64,000 bases of DNA from contig CAZKNR010000381.1 in assembly GCA_964553925.1 (NCBI GenBank), positions 1-64,000 of the forward strand, read 5' to 3'. Positions 29,029 to 37,339 of the stretch are shown one piece after another; the stretch's first letter is position 1; each line of letters opens with the position of its first letter. The notes beneath the pieces are model-generated. The model was not told the origin of the DNA and did not search any database. It saw only the letters and a program-made list of their open reading frames with translations. The position numbers were made by a program, and so were the translations under genes. This stretch comes from DAISKN01 sp964553925 (GTDB taxonomy: Bacteria; Acidobacteriota; Vicinamibacteria; Marinacidobacterales; SMYC01).

Positions 29029-29792
29029 AACGGATGGCCCGTGGAGACCCGAAGAAAAGTCGAGATCAGCTCTCCAAAGAGGACGAGGATCAGAAGCACG
29101 TAGAGGAGCCCCGTCGCCGATTGGGTGGAGCGGATCTTCACCGTCTGCCAGATGAGGCCGGCGAGGAGAAGCGGGGCGCCCAGTCCCATGAGGCTGCGGA
29201 AGAGAAAGAAGAGCCCGTTCGTCGAGAAGATGACGTCCGCGGCGCGGCCTATTCGAAGAATCTCCCAGCCTCCGAAAACGAGGGCGGCGACGACCGCCGC
29301 CCATCGCGCCGCGACCGCGAGCGAGACAAAGAGCGCTCCGTCGCGGAGCGGCGCAATCGAAAGACTGGTGTCGACGAGATACCAGTGCCCGAGGACCATC
29401 GTCACCGCGACCGCGCCCAGGAGGAGCGCCGAGCTCAGGCTCGAGGGGACCGCGACCCACATCGTGGTCGCGGCGCTCGAGCCCGTGGTAAACACGAGAA
29501 CGAGAACGGCCGTGGCGGCCGCGAGAACCGCGAGGAGCTTCTGGCTTTCACCGCGCGCGGCCATCGTCAGGTACCAGACCGCGGCGACGAAGCTCAGGGC
29601 GGCCCACAGGAGTCGCACGCGGGTCTCGGACGAGCTCGGCATCGCGGCGAAGGCGGCGAGAAGCGCGCTCGAGGAAGTGCAGAAGCGCAGGAAGCCCACG
29701 GGAAGACGATGAAAGAGCGAGAGGACCGCCGCGAGCAGGAGACCGCCGGCGGCAAGATGGCCGGCGAGCGCCGAGGTCACCTGCGCGATCAT
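29025..29792 (-). CDS. Polytopic membrane protein, unknown
   Basis: 255 aa with about seven or eight hydrophobic segments (LAAGGLLLAAVLSLF, ALSFVAAVWYLTMAA, LLLGAVAVTMVLGHWYLV, GLLYVLLILVLFGELI). Conserved-looking polar residues in the membrane (GHWYLVD) hint at a transporter or haem-binding role, but no family is recognised. Translationally coupled to the zinc-ribbon gene downstream. Confidence 0.65.
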   Translation of the reverse strand: MIAQVTSALAGHLAAGGLLLAAVLSLFHRLPVGFLRFCTSSSALLAAFAAMPSSSETRVRLLWAALSFVAAVWYLTMAARGESQKLLAVLAAATAVLVLVFTTGSSAATTMWVAVPSSLSSALLLGAVAVTMVLGHWYLVDTSLSIAPLRDGALFVSLAVAARWAAVVAALVFGGWEILRIGRAADVIFSTNGLFFLFRSLMGLGAPLLLAGLIWQTVKIRSTQSATGLLYVLLILVLFGELISTFLRVSTGHPL

Positions 29793-29844
29793 ATTTCAGT
29801 GCGCGCGCTCTTCGCGCGCGCACTCTCTTCAATGAGTGCGCTTT

Positions 29845-29928
29845 GGCCCCACCCCCAGCGCTTCTCGAGTCCCGGCGCGCCTTCGCAACGCTTCGGCAGG
29901 TCCGCCGAAGCCCAAAGGCCGGAGGCGG
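29845..29928 (-). repeat. Dispersed palindromic repeat, copy A
   Basis: Reverse-complement GCGCTGGGGGTGGGGCC (29845-29861), followed by CGCCTTCGCAACGCTTCGGC...GGAGGCGG (29879-29928). Both modules recur at 37123-37263 in a different arrangement. The second module folds into long imperfect hairpins. It fills the 184-bp gap 29793-29976, which holds no gene. Confidence 0.7.
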
Positions 29929-29976
29929 ACTCGCTTCGCTCGCCCTGCGCTCGGGATGAGGGCTCCTGCTCGGGTC

Positions 29977-30165
29977 TCAGCGGAGCTTGTGCCGTAGGAA
30001 GTACGAGAGCTCGGGGGTGAGCTCCGTGAGCTCCATGCCCTCTTCGACCACGGTCTGGCAGCCGCGAGCCCGGACGGGGAAGAGTGACTCTCTCGACTTC
30101 ACGCTGAGCTCGCAGTTGCCGCACTCGTTGTTCCAGCAGAACCTTCCCAGGACGGGAAATTCCAC
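29977..30165 (-). CDS. Plant-type 2Fe-2S ferredoxin-like protein (start uncertain)
   Basis: From the only canonical start (GTG 30165) it is 62 aa, with cluster ligands FCWNNECGNC (C-x4-C-x2-C) and a fourth Cys in RARGCQTVVEEGM, the plant-type 2Fe-2S arrangement. Coding similarity seems to continue upstream in frame (AAILIEGRPFLVPARETLLA, to about 30245), and the frame stays open to 30366, but there is no ATG, GTG or TTG. A non-standard start (e.g. ATA 30282, two bases into the stop of erpA) or a sequence change must be considered. It may receive clusters from ErpA, encoded just upstream. Confidence 0.65.
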   Translation of the reverse strand: MEFPVLGRFCWNNECGNCELSVKSRESLFPVRARGCQTVVEEGMELTELTPELSYFLRHKLR

Positions 30166-30283
30166 TTTTACTATATCTTGAATGCAGGCGAGGAGAGTCT
30201 CTCGGGCAGGAACGAGAAACGGCCGGCCCTCGATGAGGATCGCGGCGTGAGAGCCGGAGCCGGGAGGTTGTCGAAGGGCTATT

Positions 30284-30607
30284 TCAGACCTGGAACGACT
30301 CGCCGCAGCCGCAGCTTCCGGTCGAGTTCGGGTTTTTGAACTTGAAGCCCGAGCCCATGATGTCGTCTACGTAATCGATCTCGGTCCCGTCCAGATACAG
30401 GTTGCTTCGAGGGTCGACGAAGAACCGAACGCCGTTCTGCTCGAATACCTCGTCCCCGGTCGCCGCGGCGTCGTCGAGAGCGAGCTGATAACTGAAGCCC
30501 GAGCATCCGCCGCCGACGACCCGGACCCGGAGTCCGGCCTCGGGGCGACCATTCTGCTGGAGGAACTCCTGCACTTTCGTGGCGGCCATAGACGTAATCT
30601 TGAGCAT
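30284..30607 (-). CDS. erpA: Fe-S cluster insertion protein ErpA/IscA type
   Basis: 107 aa A-type carrier. The three conserved cysteines are at GGGCSGFSYQL and CGCGESF near the C-terminus. It delivers Fe-S clusters to apoproteins. It could serve the 2Fe-2S protein downstream, the Rieske protein, QueG or KorAB. Divergent from the PHP gene. Confidence 0.93.
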   Translation of the reverse strand: MLKITSMAATKVQEFLQQNGRPEAGLRVRVVGGGCSGFSYQLALDDAAATGDEVFEQNGVRFFVDPRSNLYLDGTEIDYVDDIMGSGFKFKNPNSTGSCGCGESFQV

Positions 30608-30760
30608 CGACCTAGTCTCCTCGGGAACAGAAGGGGTCCCGGAAAAGTTTAAATCCGACCAAAAAGCTCAGACATCAGTATAGCGAGCGCCGCGAGGCAG
30701 TGTCAAGAACGGCAGAGCGTGTTAGTATGAACGGTTCGGCATCGCGAGGCGGCGAAACCG

Positions 30761-31588
30761 ATGGAAACGCGAGCGCTCTACGACCTGCACCTGCATACGA
30801 CGGCTTCCGACGGCAAGCTCGAGCCTCGGGAGCTCGTGCAGGTGGCGAAGTCCTCGGGCCTGAGAGCGTTCGCCGTCACCGACCACGACACCGTCGAGGG
30901 AATTCCAGCGGCGATGGAGGAGGCGGCGGCCCTCGGAATGGAGCTCGTCCCCGGGGTCGAGGTGAGCGCGAACTTCGGCGAGGCCTCGGTTCACGTTCTC
31001 GGTCTCTTCATCGAGTACCGCGAGCCGTGGCTCGCGAAGTTTTTCGCCGAGGCGGGTAAACGCCGCATCGAGCGCGTGCACGAAATGGTCCGGAAGCTCG
31101 CCCGTCTCGGCATCGAGATCGACGCCGAGGCGGTGTTCGCCCGCTCCAGCCACGGGACCGTGGGGCGCCCTCACGTCGCCGAGGTGCTCGTCGCTCAGGG
31201 AGTGGTGCGGACGATGAGCGAGGCCTTCGAGCGCTACCTGGGTCAGGACTGTCTCGCGTACGTAGGGTACGACAAGGTCACGCTCCGGGATGCCGTCGAG
31301 CTCATTCGCGGCGCCGGGGGCGTCGCTTCCCTGGCTCACCCCGTCCACCTTCGCGACGACAGCTTGATCCCGCGCATGGTCGACGACGGCCTCCAGGCGA
31401 TCGAGGTGTTTCACAAGGACCATACTCCCGAGAAGGCGGCCGAGTACGACGCCCTCGCCTCGAGTCTCGGGCTCCTCCCGACGGGGGGCTCGGATTTCCA
31501 CCGGTCGGAGAATGGCGAGCCTCCGCGGCTCGGCTGCCGCGAGCTGACCGAAGAGGCCTTCGAGAGAGTCCGCGCGTCCGCGCGGTAG
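30761..31588 (+). CDS. PHP-domain phosphoesterase (YciV/RNase AM-like)
   Basis: 275 aa. Metal-binding PHP motifs: YDLHLHTTASDGKLEP, VTDHDTVEGI, ASLAHPVHL and TGGSDFHRSEN. This set matches the 3',5'-nucleoside bisphosphate phosphatase / 5'-3' exoribonuclease (YciV) group, which removes pAp and trims RNA 5' ends. The next gene (Rieske) starts on the following base. Confidence 0.88.
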   Translation: METRALYDLHLHTTASDGKLEPRELVQVAKSSGLRAFAVTDHDTVEGIPAAMEEAAALGMELVPGVEVSANFGEASVHVLGLFIEYREPWLAKFFAEAGKRRIERVHEMVRKLARLGIEIDAEAVFARSSHGTVGRPHVAEVLVAQGVVRTMSEAFERYLGQDCLAYVGYDKVTLRDAVELIRGAGGVASLAHPVHLRDDSLIPRMVDDGLQAIEVFHKDHTPEKAAEYDALASSLGLLPTGGSDFHRSENGEPPRLGCRELTEEAFERVRASAR

Positions 31589-31891
31589 ATGCGTCACCGG
31601 GTGGCTTCGATCGCCGACATCCCTGAGAGTGGTGGTATCGCCGTCGATGTGGGAGAGAAGAGGATCGCTCTCTTTCGCCACCAGGGCGAGGTGTTCGCGC
31701 TCGACGAGACCTGCCCCCATCGCGGCGGACCCCTCCACGACGGGGCCATCGATAGAGGAGTGGTCCTGTGCCCCTGGCATCAGTGGCAGTTCGACCTGAA
31801 GACCGGCTGCTCCCCGGTGAATCCGCTCTCGAAGGTGAGGGTCTACTCCGTTCGGATGGAAGGGGCCGAAATCTGGCTGGAGATGGACTAG
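31589..31891 (+). CDS. Rieske-type 2Fe-2S ferredoxin
   Basis: 100 aa, a stand-alone Rieske domain. Ligands are CPHRGGPL and CPWHQWQFD (CxH...CxxH). Resembles small subunits of nitrite reductase (NirD) or dioxygenase ferredoxins; no oxygenase is nearby. The start is on the base after the PHP stop. The 3' end overlaps the convergent hemL by 4 nt. Confidence 0.9.
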   Translation: MRHRVASIADIPESGGIAVDVGEKRIALFRHQGEVFALDETCPHRGGPLHDGAIDRGVVLCPWHQWQFDLKTGCSPVNPLSKVRVYSVRMEGAEIWLEMD

Positions 31892-33192
31892 ACCCGTCGC
31901 AAGCTCTCGCGCGCGGCCTCGAGAGTTCGATCGAGGTCCTCGATCTCATGAGCGAGTGAGATGAAGAGTGCCTCGTACTGAGAGGGCGGAAGATGAACTC
32001 CTCGTTCGAGCATCTCGCGGAAGAAGACCGCGTGGCGCTTTGTATCGGAGCGGGTCGCGGTCTCGAAGTCGGAAACCGGTCCCTCGGAGAAGAAAAGTGT
32101 CAGCATCGAGCCGACGCGGTTGACGGCGAACGGCAGTCCCCGCTCGGAGAGGATCTCGAGGAGGCCTTCCTCCAGGTGCCTTCCGCTGCGCTCGAGCCGT
32201 TCCCAGCCGTTCGACTCTTCCATGGCTTCGAGCTGTGCCAGCCCGGCGCTCATCGCGAGCGGGTTTCCCGAAAGAGTCCCCGCCTGGTACACGGGGCCCG
32301 CGGGGGCGATGAGCTCCATGAGATCTCGCCGGCCGCCGTAGGCGCCAACCGGGAGTCCGCCTCCGATCACCTTCCCGAGCGTCGTCAAATCGGCACGGAC
32401 TCCGTAGAGCTCCTGGGCGCCGCCCGGAGCGACGCGGAAACCCGTCATGACCTCGTCGAAGATCAGGAGAGCTCCCGCCCGATCGCATAGATCTCGAAGC
32501 CCCTGAAGAAACCCGTCCGCCGGACGAACGACGCCCATGTTGCCCGCGACCGGCTCCACGATGAGCGCCGCGATGTGCCCTTTCCGGGCCTCGAAGACCT
32601 GCGCGACCGAGTCCAGGTCGTTGTAGCGCGCGATTGCGGTGAGAGAGGCGAGCGCCTCGGGGACCCCGGGGCTATCGGGCACTCCGAACGTCAAAGCCCC
32701 CGAGCCGGCGCGGATCAGGAACGAATCTCCATGACCGTGATAGCAGCCCTCGAACTTGAGGATGCCGTCCCGGCCCGTCGCTGCCCGCGCGAGTCGAATC
32801 GCGGACATCGTCGCTTCGGTGCCGGAGCTTACCATCCGCACCTTCTCGACCGACGGCATGAGAGCGCAGATTTTCTTCGCCAGCTCGAGCTCTAGCGCCG
32901 TGGGCGCGCCGAAGCTCGTGCCGCGAGCGAGCGCCCGTTCGACCGCCGCGACGACCGCGGGATGGCCGTGCCCCAGAATGAGAGGTCCGTAGGCGCCGAT
33001 GTAGTCGATGTACTCCCGGCCGTCCTCGTCCCGGATGCGAGAGCCGTGTCCCTCGGCGATGAAGCGCGGAGCGATGCCGAGACCCCGGAAGGCGCGCACC
33101 GGCGAGTTGACACCCCCGGGCATGTATTGGAGCGACTCGCGGTAAAGCTCTTCGCTGCGATCCGTGGGATCGATGGGACGCAGGGAATCCAT
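31888..33192 (-). CDS. hemL: Glutamate-1-semialdehyde 2,1-aminomutase
   Basis: 434 aa PLP enzyme that makes 5-aminolevulinate. Motifs: PGGVNSPVRAF, GSGALTFGVPDSPGVP, LIFDEVMTGFRVA and the PLP lysine in LTTLGKVIGGGLPVGAYGG. Last gene of the ccsA-hemA-C-D-L cluster, 13 nt after hemD. With hemA it gives the C5 route to tetrapyrroles. Confidence 0.97.
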   Translation of the reverse strand: MDSLRPIDPTDRSEELYRESLQYMPGGVNSPVRAFRGLGIAPRFIAEGHGSRIRDEDGREYIDYIGAYGPLILGHGHPAVVAAVERALARGTSFGAPTALELELAKKICALMPSVEKVRMVSSGTEATMSAIRLARAATGRDGILKFEGCYHGHGDSFLIRAGSGALTFGVPDSPGVPEALASLTAIARYNDLDSVAQVFEARKGHIAALIVEPVAGNMGVVRPADGFLQGLRDLCDRAGALLIFDEVMTGFRVAPGGAQELYGVRADLTTLGKVIGGGLPVGAYGGRRDLMELIAPAGPVYQAGTLSGNPLAMSAGLAQLEAMEESNGWERLERSGRHLEEGLLEILSERGLPFAVNRVGSMLTLFFSEGPVSDFETATRSDTKRHAVFFREMLERGVHLPPSQYEALFISLAHEIEDLDRTLEAARESLRRV

Positions 33193-33205
33193 GGGTGAAA
33201 GGATA

Positions 33206-33985
33206 TCAGTTCCGGCGGTAGTACCGAACGATGGCCTCGATCAGACCCTCGGTCGTGAACCGCTCCGCTTCCACCGCGGGCGAGACCCCGAGGCTTCGAA
33301 GCGCGTTCGAGGTGATGGGGCCGATGCTCGCGGCTCTGACGCGGTCGAGGGCGGTGCTTCGGCCGGTTTTGGCGAAGAAGCTCCTCGCGGTCGAAGCGGA
33401 GGTGAACGTCACCATGTCCACCTCGCCCCGCTCGACCAGCTCCGACGCCCCTCGCATCTCTTCTTCGGCGGCAACGGTTCGATAGGCGACGACCACGTCC
33501 ACGATCGCTCCCGAGGCTCTCAACAGATCCGGGAGCGCCTCGCGGGCGATGTCGGCGCTCGGGAGGAGAAAGCGCTTGCCCGAGACCTCGCCGCGGCCGG
33601 CGATCGCGCGGAACACCTCTTCGGCCACGAACTTTTCGGGTACGACTTCCGCTTCGAACCCCCGCTCGCGCAAGCTCTTCGCGGTCGCGGGGCCGATGGC
33701 GGCGAGCTTCCGTGAAGACCAGGGCGTCCGAGGCAGCACTTCGGAGAGGCGGTCGAAGAACGCCTCGACGCCGTTGACGCTCGTGAACACCACCCAGTCG
33801 TAGGCCGCGAGGCCGCCGAGAGCTTCGTCGAGGGGGCGCAAGTCGGATGGAGGTTCGATCGCGATCGCGGGCGCCTCGACGACCGTCGCTCCGAGGCGGC
33901 GAAGGGCGTCCGCGAGCGGCTGGGATTGGCGGCGCGGGCGAGTCACGAGAATGGTGCGGCCCGCGAGAGGAAGCGGTTCCGTCAC
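33206..33985 (-). CDS. hemD: Uroporphyrinogen-III synthase
   Basis: 259 aa from a GTG at 33985 overlapping the hemC stop; the frame upstream of it is hemC shadow. HemD sequences are poorly conserved; recognisable parts are ILVTRPRRQSQPLADAL, YDWVVFTSVNGVEAFF, LAAIGPATAKSLRERG and VTFTSASTARSFF. It closes hydroxymethylbilane to uroporphyrinogen III. Confidence 0.92.
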   Translation of the reverse strand: MTEPLPLAGRTILVTRPRRQSQPLADALRRLGATVVEAPAIAIEPPSDLRPLDEALGGLAAYDWVVFTSVNGVEAFFDRLSEVLPRTPWSSRKLAAIGPATAKSLRERGFEAEVVPEKFVAEEVFRAIAGRGEVSGKRFLLPSADIAREALPDLLRASGAIVDVVVAYRTVAAEEEMRGASELVERGEVDMVTFTSASTARSFFAKTGRSTALDRVRAASIGPITSNALRSLGVSPAVEAERFTTEGLIEAIVRYYRRN

Positions 33986-34926
33986 ACGGGGTCTCCGTTC
34001 TGGGCGTTCTGGGCGTTTTGGCGGATGATTCTGGCCCCTCCCTCCAAAAGCATCAACTCCGCGAGCTCGAGCCCGAGATCTTCCGCGCGGGAGGCGTCGC
34101 CTTCGATCTCGCGGCGGAGGTGGCGGCTCCCGTCGACGGCGCCGACGTAGCCCCGAAGCGAAAGCGAGCCCTCCCGAATTTCCGCGTAGGCTGCGATGGG
34201 CACCTGGCAGCCGCCTTCGAGCCGCGCCAGGAAAGAGCGCTCCGCGACCACCGCCCGTTCGGTGGGAGCGTGGCTCAAGAACCGGACGGTCTCCTTTAGC
34301 TCGCGGTCCGAAGCGCGAGTTTCGAGGGCGAGCGCACCCTGCCCCGCGGCGGGCAGCATGCTCTCGAAGGGAATGTAGCAACGGATGCGGCTTTTGAGCC
34401 CGAGCCGTTCGAGTCCCGCGCCGGCGAGAAGGATCGCGTCCCAAGCCGATCGGTCGAACTTCTCGAGCCGCGTGGGCACGTTTCCCCGCAGGTCTTCGAC
34501 GTTCAGGTCGGGCCTTAGAGCGAGAAGCTGGGAGCGGCGCCTCAGGCTTCCCGTAGCTACCGTGCCCCCCCGCGGCAACGTTTCGAGGCTCGACGCGCTC
34601 CGCGCCACGAGAACGTCCCGCGGGTCGACTCTTTCGGTGGTGGCGGCGAGCGCGAGACCGTCCGTGAGCCTCGACGGAAGATCCTTCATGCTGTGGACGG
34701 CGAGGTCGACCCGATCCTCGAGGAGCGCGGTCTCGATCTCTTTGATGAAGACGCCGGCATCGCCGATGGCGCTGAGGGGGCGGTCGAGGACTCTATCTCC
34801 CTGGGTCTCGATGATCTCGACGTCGACCGCAACCCCGGGGTGCCTTTCGCGGATCGCGTCGACGATCGAATGAGCTTGCACCAGCGCCAGGCGACTCCCG
34901 CGGGTGCCGACCCGAATTCGGGGCAT
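33982..34926 (-). CDS. hemC: Hydroxymethylbilane synthase (porphobilinogen deaminase)
   Basis: 314 aa. Motifs: RVGTRGSRLALVQA, VDLAVHSMKDLP, ATGSLRRRSQL, the cofactor-binding cysteine in LEGGCQVPIAAYA. The last residues include a short QNAQNAQN repeat that looks dispensable. It sits between hemA (20 nt gap) and hemD (4-nt overlap). Confidence 0.97.
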   Translation of the reverse strand: MPRIRVGTRGSRLALVQAHSIVDAIRERHPGVAVDVEIIETQGDRVLDRPLSAIGDAGVFIKEIETALLEDRVDLAVHSMKDLPSRLTDGLALAATTERVDPRDVLVARSASSLETLPRGGTVATGSLRRRSQLLALRPDLNVEDLRGNVPTRLEKFDRSAWDAILLAGAGLERLGLKSRIRCYIPFESMLPAAGQGALALETRASDRELKETVRFLSHAPTERAVVAERSFLARLEGGCQVPIAAYAEIREGSLSLRGYVGAVDGSRHLRREIEGDASRAEDLGLELAELMLLEGGARIIRQNAQNAQNGDPV

Positions 34927-34946
34927 GGTATTTTATGTTTAGGGTC

Positions 34947-36236
34947 CTATTCCTCGTCGTCGGGGCCCGGTCGATCGAGGTCGAAGGCCTCGTACAGCGT
35001 GTCGATGCGCAGAGCGCCCAGATCGCCCTCGTCGCTCCACTCCCGCACGCGGCTCATGACCGAGTGCAGGATCTTGTTCACGAGGCTCTCGGTGAGGAGG
35101 TCCACCTGCTCGCGGTCGGCACCGCAGAAGCGCTTGCGGTGGCGCTCGACCTCCTGCGAGCGCAGCTCCTCTACCCGCTCGCGAAGTCTCTTGATGATCG
35201 GGGTCGCGGCGAGCGAGCCTCGCCAGGCGACGAACGCCTCGACCTCGTGCTCGACGATGGTCTCCGCTTTCGGGATCTCCGCGCGCCTTTTGACCAGGTT
35301 GCGATCGACGAGGAGGTTCATGTCGTCGATGTCGTGAAGGAAGACACCATCGAGGGCGCCAATCGATGCCTCGAAGTCGCGAGGGACGGCGATATCGATG
35401 ATGAAGATGGGTTTCGCCCCCCTTCTAGAGACGATCGACTGCATGAGGCTCCGGCTCACGATAGGGGCGGTCGCGCCCGTCGAGCTGATGGCGATGTCGG
35501 CGTCGGCGAGCGCGGACTCCAGCCGATCGAGAGGCAGCGCTGTCCCCCCGAGCTCGCGGGCCAGCGCCTCCGCCTTGTGGAAAGTCCGGTTCGCGATGGT
35601 GAGCTTCTTGACGCCGCGCTCGACCATGTGCCGCGCGGTCAAGGTCCCCATTTCCCCGACGCCGATGAGGAGGACCGACCGGGCGGAGAGATCCTCGAAG
35701 ATCTTGCCCGCGAGCTCGGCAGCGGCGCTCGCGACCGACACCGCTCCGGCGCCGAGGGCGGTCTCGTTGCGGACGCGCCGGCCGACCAGGATGGCGCTCT
35801 GGAGGAGCCGGTTCATCGTGAGGCCGCAGGCGCCGCTCTCGAGGGAGAGCTCGTGGGCGCGCCGGACCTGGCCCAGGATCTGGGACTCGCCCAGGACCAG
35901 CGAATCGAGGCCCGCGGCGACGCGCAACAGATGGCGGACGGACTCGAGCCTGGTGAGCGTGTAGGCGTAGCCGGGGTGCGCGGTCAGATCCACGTGCTTG
36001 GCCGCGGCAATGAGCCCGCGGATGTACATCTCCGCGGCCCCGTTGTCGGTCGAAAGGCCGTAGAACTCCGTCCGATTGCAGGTCGAGAGGAGGATCGCCT
36101 CCGAGAGCACCCGCTCGCTTCGAGCGCGCGAGAGTGTTTCCTGGACCTCGCGCTCGTCGAAGGTCACGCGCTCGCGCACCTCGAGAGGCGCCGTGCGGTG
36201 GTTGAGGCCGACGACGATGAGGTCCATGTCAAACAA
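34947..36236 (-). CDS. hemA: Glutamyl-tRNA reductase
   Basis: 429 aa. Catalytic Cys in LLSTCNRTEFYGL, NADPH domain LIGVGEMGTLTARHM, and the dimer helix at the C-terminus. It reduces Glu-tRNA to glutamate semialdehyde for HemL and is usually the regulated step. It overlaps ccsA/hemX by 8 nt. Confidence 0.97.
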   Translation of the reverse strand: MFDMDLIVVGLNHRTAPLEVRERVTFDEREVQETLSRARSERVLSEAILLSTCNRTEFYGLSTDNGAAEMYIRGLIAAAKHVDLTAHPGYAYTLTRLESVRHLLRVAAGLDSLVLGESQILGQVRRAHELSLESGACGLTMNRLLQSAILVGRRVRNETALGAGAVSVASAAAELAGKIFEDLSARSVLLIGVGEMGTLTARHMVERGVKKLTIANRTFHKAEALARELGGTALPLDRLESALADADIAISSTGATAPIVSRSLMQSIVSRRGAKPIFIIDIAVPRDFEASIGALDGVFLHDIDDMNLLVDRNLVKRRAEIPKAETIVEHEVEAFVAWRGSLAATPIIKRLRERVEELRSQEVERHRKRFCGADREQVDLLTESLVNKILHSVMSRVREWSDEGDLGALRIDTLYEAFDLDRPGPDDEE

Positions 36237-37053
36237 AGAGGTGAAACCTTGTGAGGACCAGGTTCACGATCACCAGAGAAAAGAGAATCACGGTGAATCC
36301 GGCGATAGAGGTGAAGGCGACGCGTTTGGGGGACCACCCCCAGAGGCGGCTCGCCCCGAGCCCGAGGCTGTAGATGAGCCAGGCGAGGCAGGTGGTCATG
36401 AGCTTCGGGTCCCAGCTCCAATACGTGCCGTAGACCTGCATCAGGAGCGCGAACCCGCCGACCATGGCGACGGTCAGGAACAGGAGCCCGAGAGACGCCG
36501 AGCGGTAGGTGAAGCTCGCCATGATCTCGAGCGAGGGGAGCTGTTTGTAGAGAAGCCCGAAGCGGTGCTGTTTGATGTCGTAGAAGAGCATCAGGTAAAG
36601 CAGGCCGTAGACCGCCGAGACCGCGAGGCCGGAGTAGCCGAGAAGCGCGGAGACGACGTGGAGCATGAACGCCGGCTCCCAGAGGAGCGTGCTGAAGGTC
36701 TCGGGCGGCTCGACGAAGGCCGAGGAGACGAGCTGGAAGGCGAAGACGATCCCGATGATGAAAAAGCCCGTAGTGCGCACGCCGATGCGGGCTTCGATCA
36801 ACAGGTAAAGCGTCCCGACCGAGAAGGCGAGGACCGAGTTGGCCTCGAAGACGCTGGCGATGGGGAAGTGCTGGTACGAGATCGTCCAGAGCGCGAGAAA
36901 GAGCCCGTGGAGCGCCATGGTGATTCGGAGAAGGAGAGGCGCGGTCTTCTCGGCGAAGGGGTCGTTTCGGAAGAACAGGAGCGCGTAATCGGCCCACAAA
37001 AGCGCGTACAGCGTGGGGAGCAGGATGTTGAGTGCGTTGAGGAGTCCTGGCAC
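36229..37053 (-). CDS. CcsA/ResC-family cytochrome c assembly protein (HemX-like)
   Basis: 274 aa, about eight membrane segments. The tryptophan-rich haem-handling motif YGTYWSWDPKLMTTCLAW is present. Such proteins move or hold haem for system II cytochrome c assembly; copies next to hemA are often called HemX and can affect HemA level. The exported cytochrome c at 8342 is one possible client. First gene of the tetrapyrrole operon. Confidence 0.88.
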   Translation of the reverse strand: MPGLLNALNILLPTLYALLWADYALLFFRNDPFAEKTAPLLLRITMALHGLFLALWTISYQHFPIASVFEANSVLAFSVGTLYLLIEARIGVRTTGFFIIGIVFAFQLVSSAFVEPPETFSTLLWEPAFMLHVVSALLGYSGLAVSAVYGLLYLMLFYDIKQHRFGLLYKQLPSLEIMASFTYRSASLGLLFLTVAMVGGFALLMQVYGTYWSWDPKLMTTCLAWLIYSLGLGASRLWGWSPKRVAFTSIAGFTVILFSLVIVNLVLTRFHLFV

Positions 37054-37122
37054 GTCGATTCACTATAGAACCGGCTCCTTCGTGGTGCAACGCGGTCGCG
37101 AGGCGACCGGCAGCGCCTGGCC

Positions 37123-37263
37123 CGCCTTCGCAAGGCTTCGGCGGGTCCGCCGTAGCCCGAAGGGCGAAGGCGGAAGGGCGCCTATTTTATTGCGCTGGGG
37201 GTGGGGCCCCGAGCGGCGGCGCCCGGAGGGCGCCTGATTTTATTGCGCTGGGGGTGGGGCCCC
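37123..37263 (+). repeat. Dispersed palindromic repeats, copy B with a tandem duplicate
   Basis: CGCCTTCGCAAGGCTTCGGC...GCGAAGGCGG (37123-37173) is followed by two direct copies of a 35/36-bp unit, GGGCGCCT(G)ATTTTATTGC through GCTGGGGGTGGGGCCCC (37176-37210 and 37228-37263). Related modules lie inverted at 29845-29928. They fill most of the gap between the hem operon and the transporter gene. Confidence 0.8.
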
Positions 37264-37339
37264 AGCGCACTAAACATTGACAGGAATGATAGGATGACCG
37301 CCACCCTCGGGGGAGGGTTCCCGAAAAATCGGAGATCGC

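Noticed and set aside
33986..34444. N-terminal extension of hemD
   Set aside because: Arg/Pro-rich shadow of hemC; HemD homology starts at GTG 33985.
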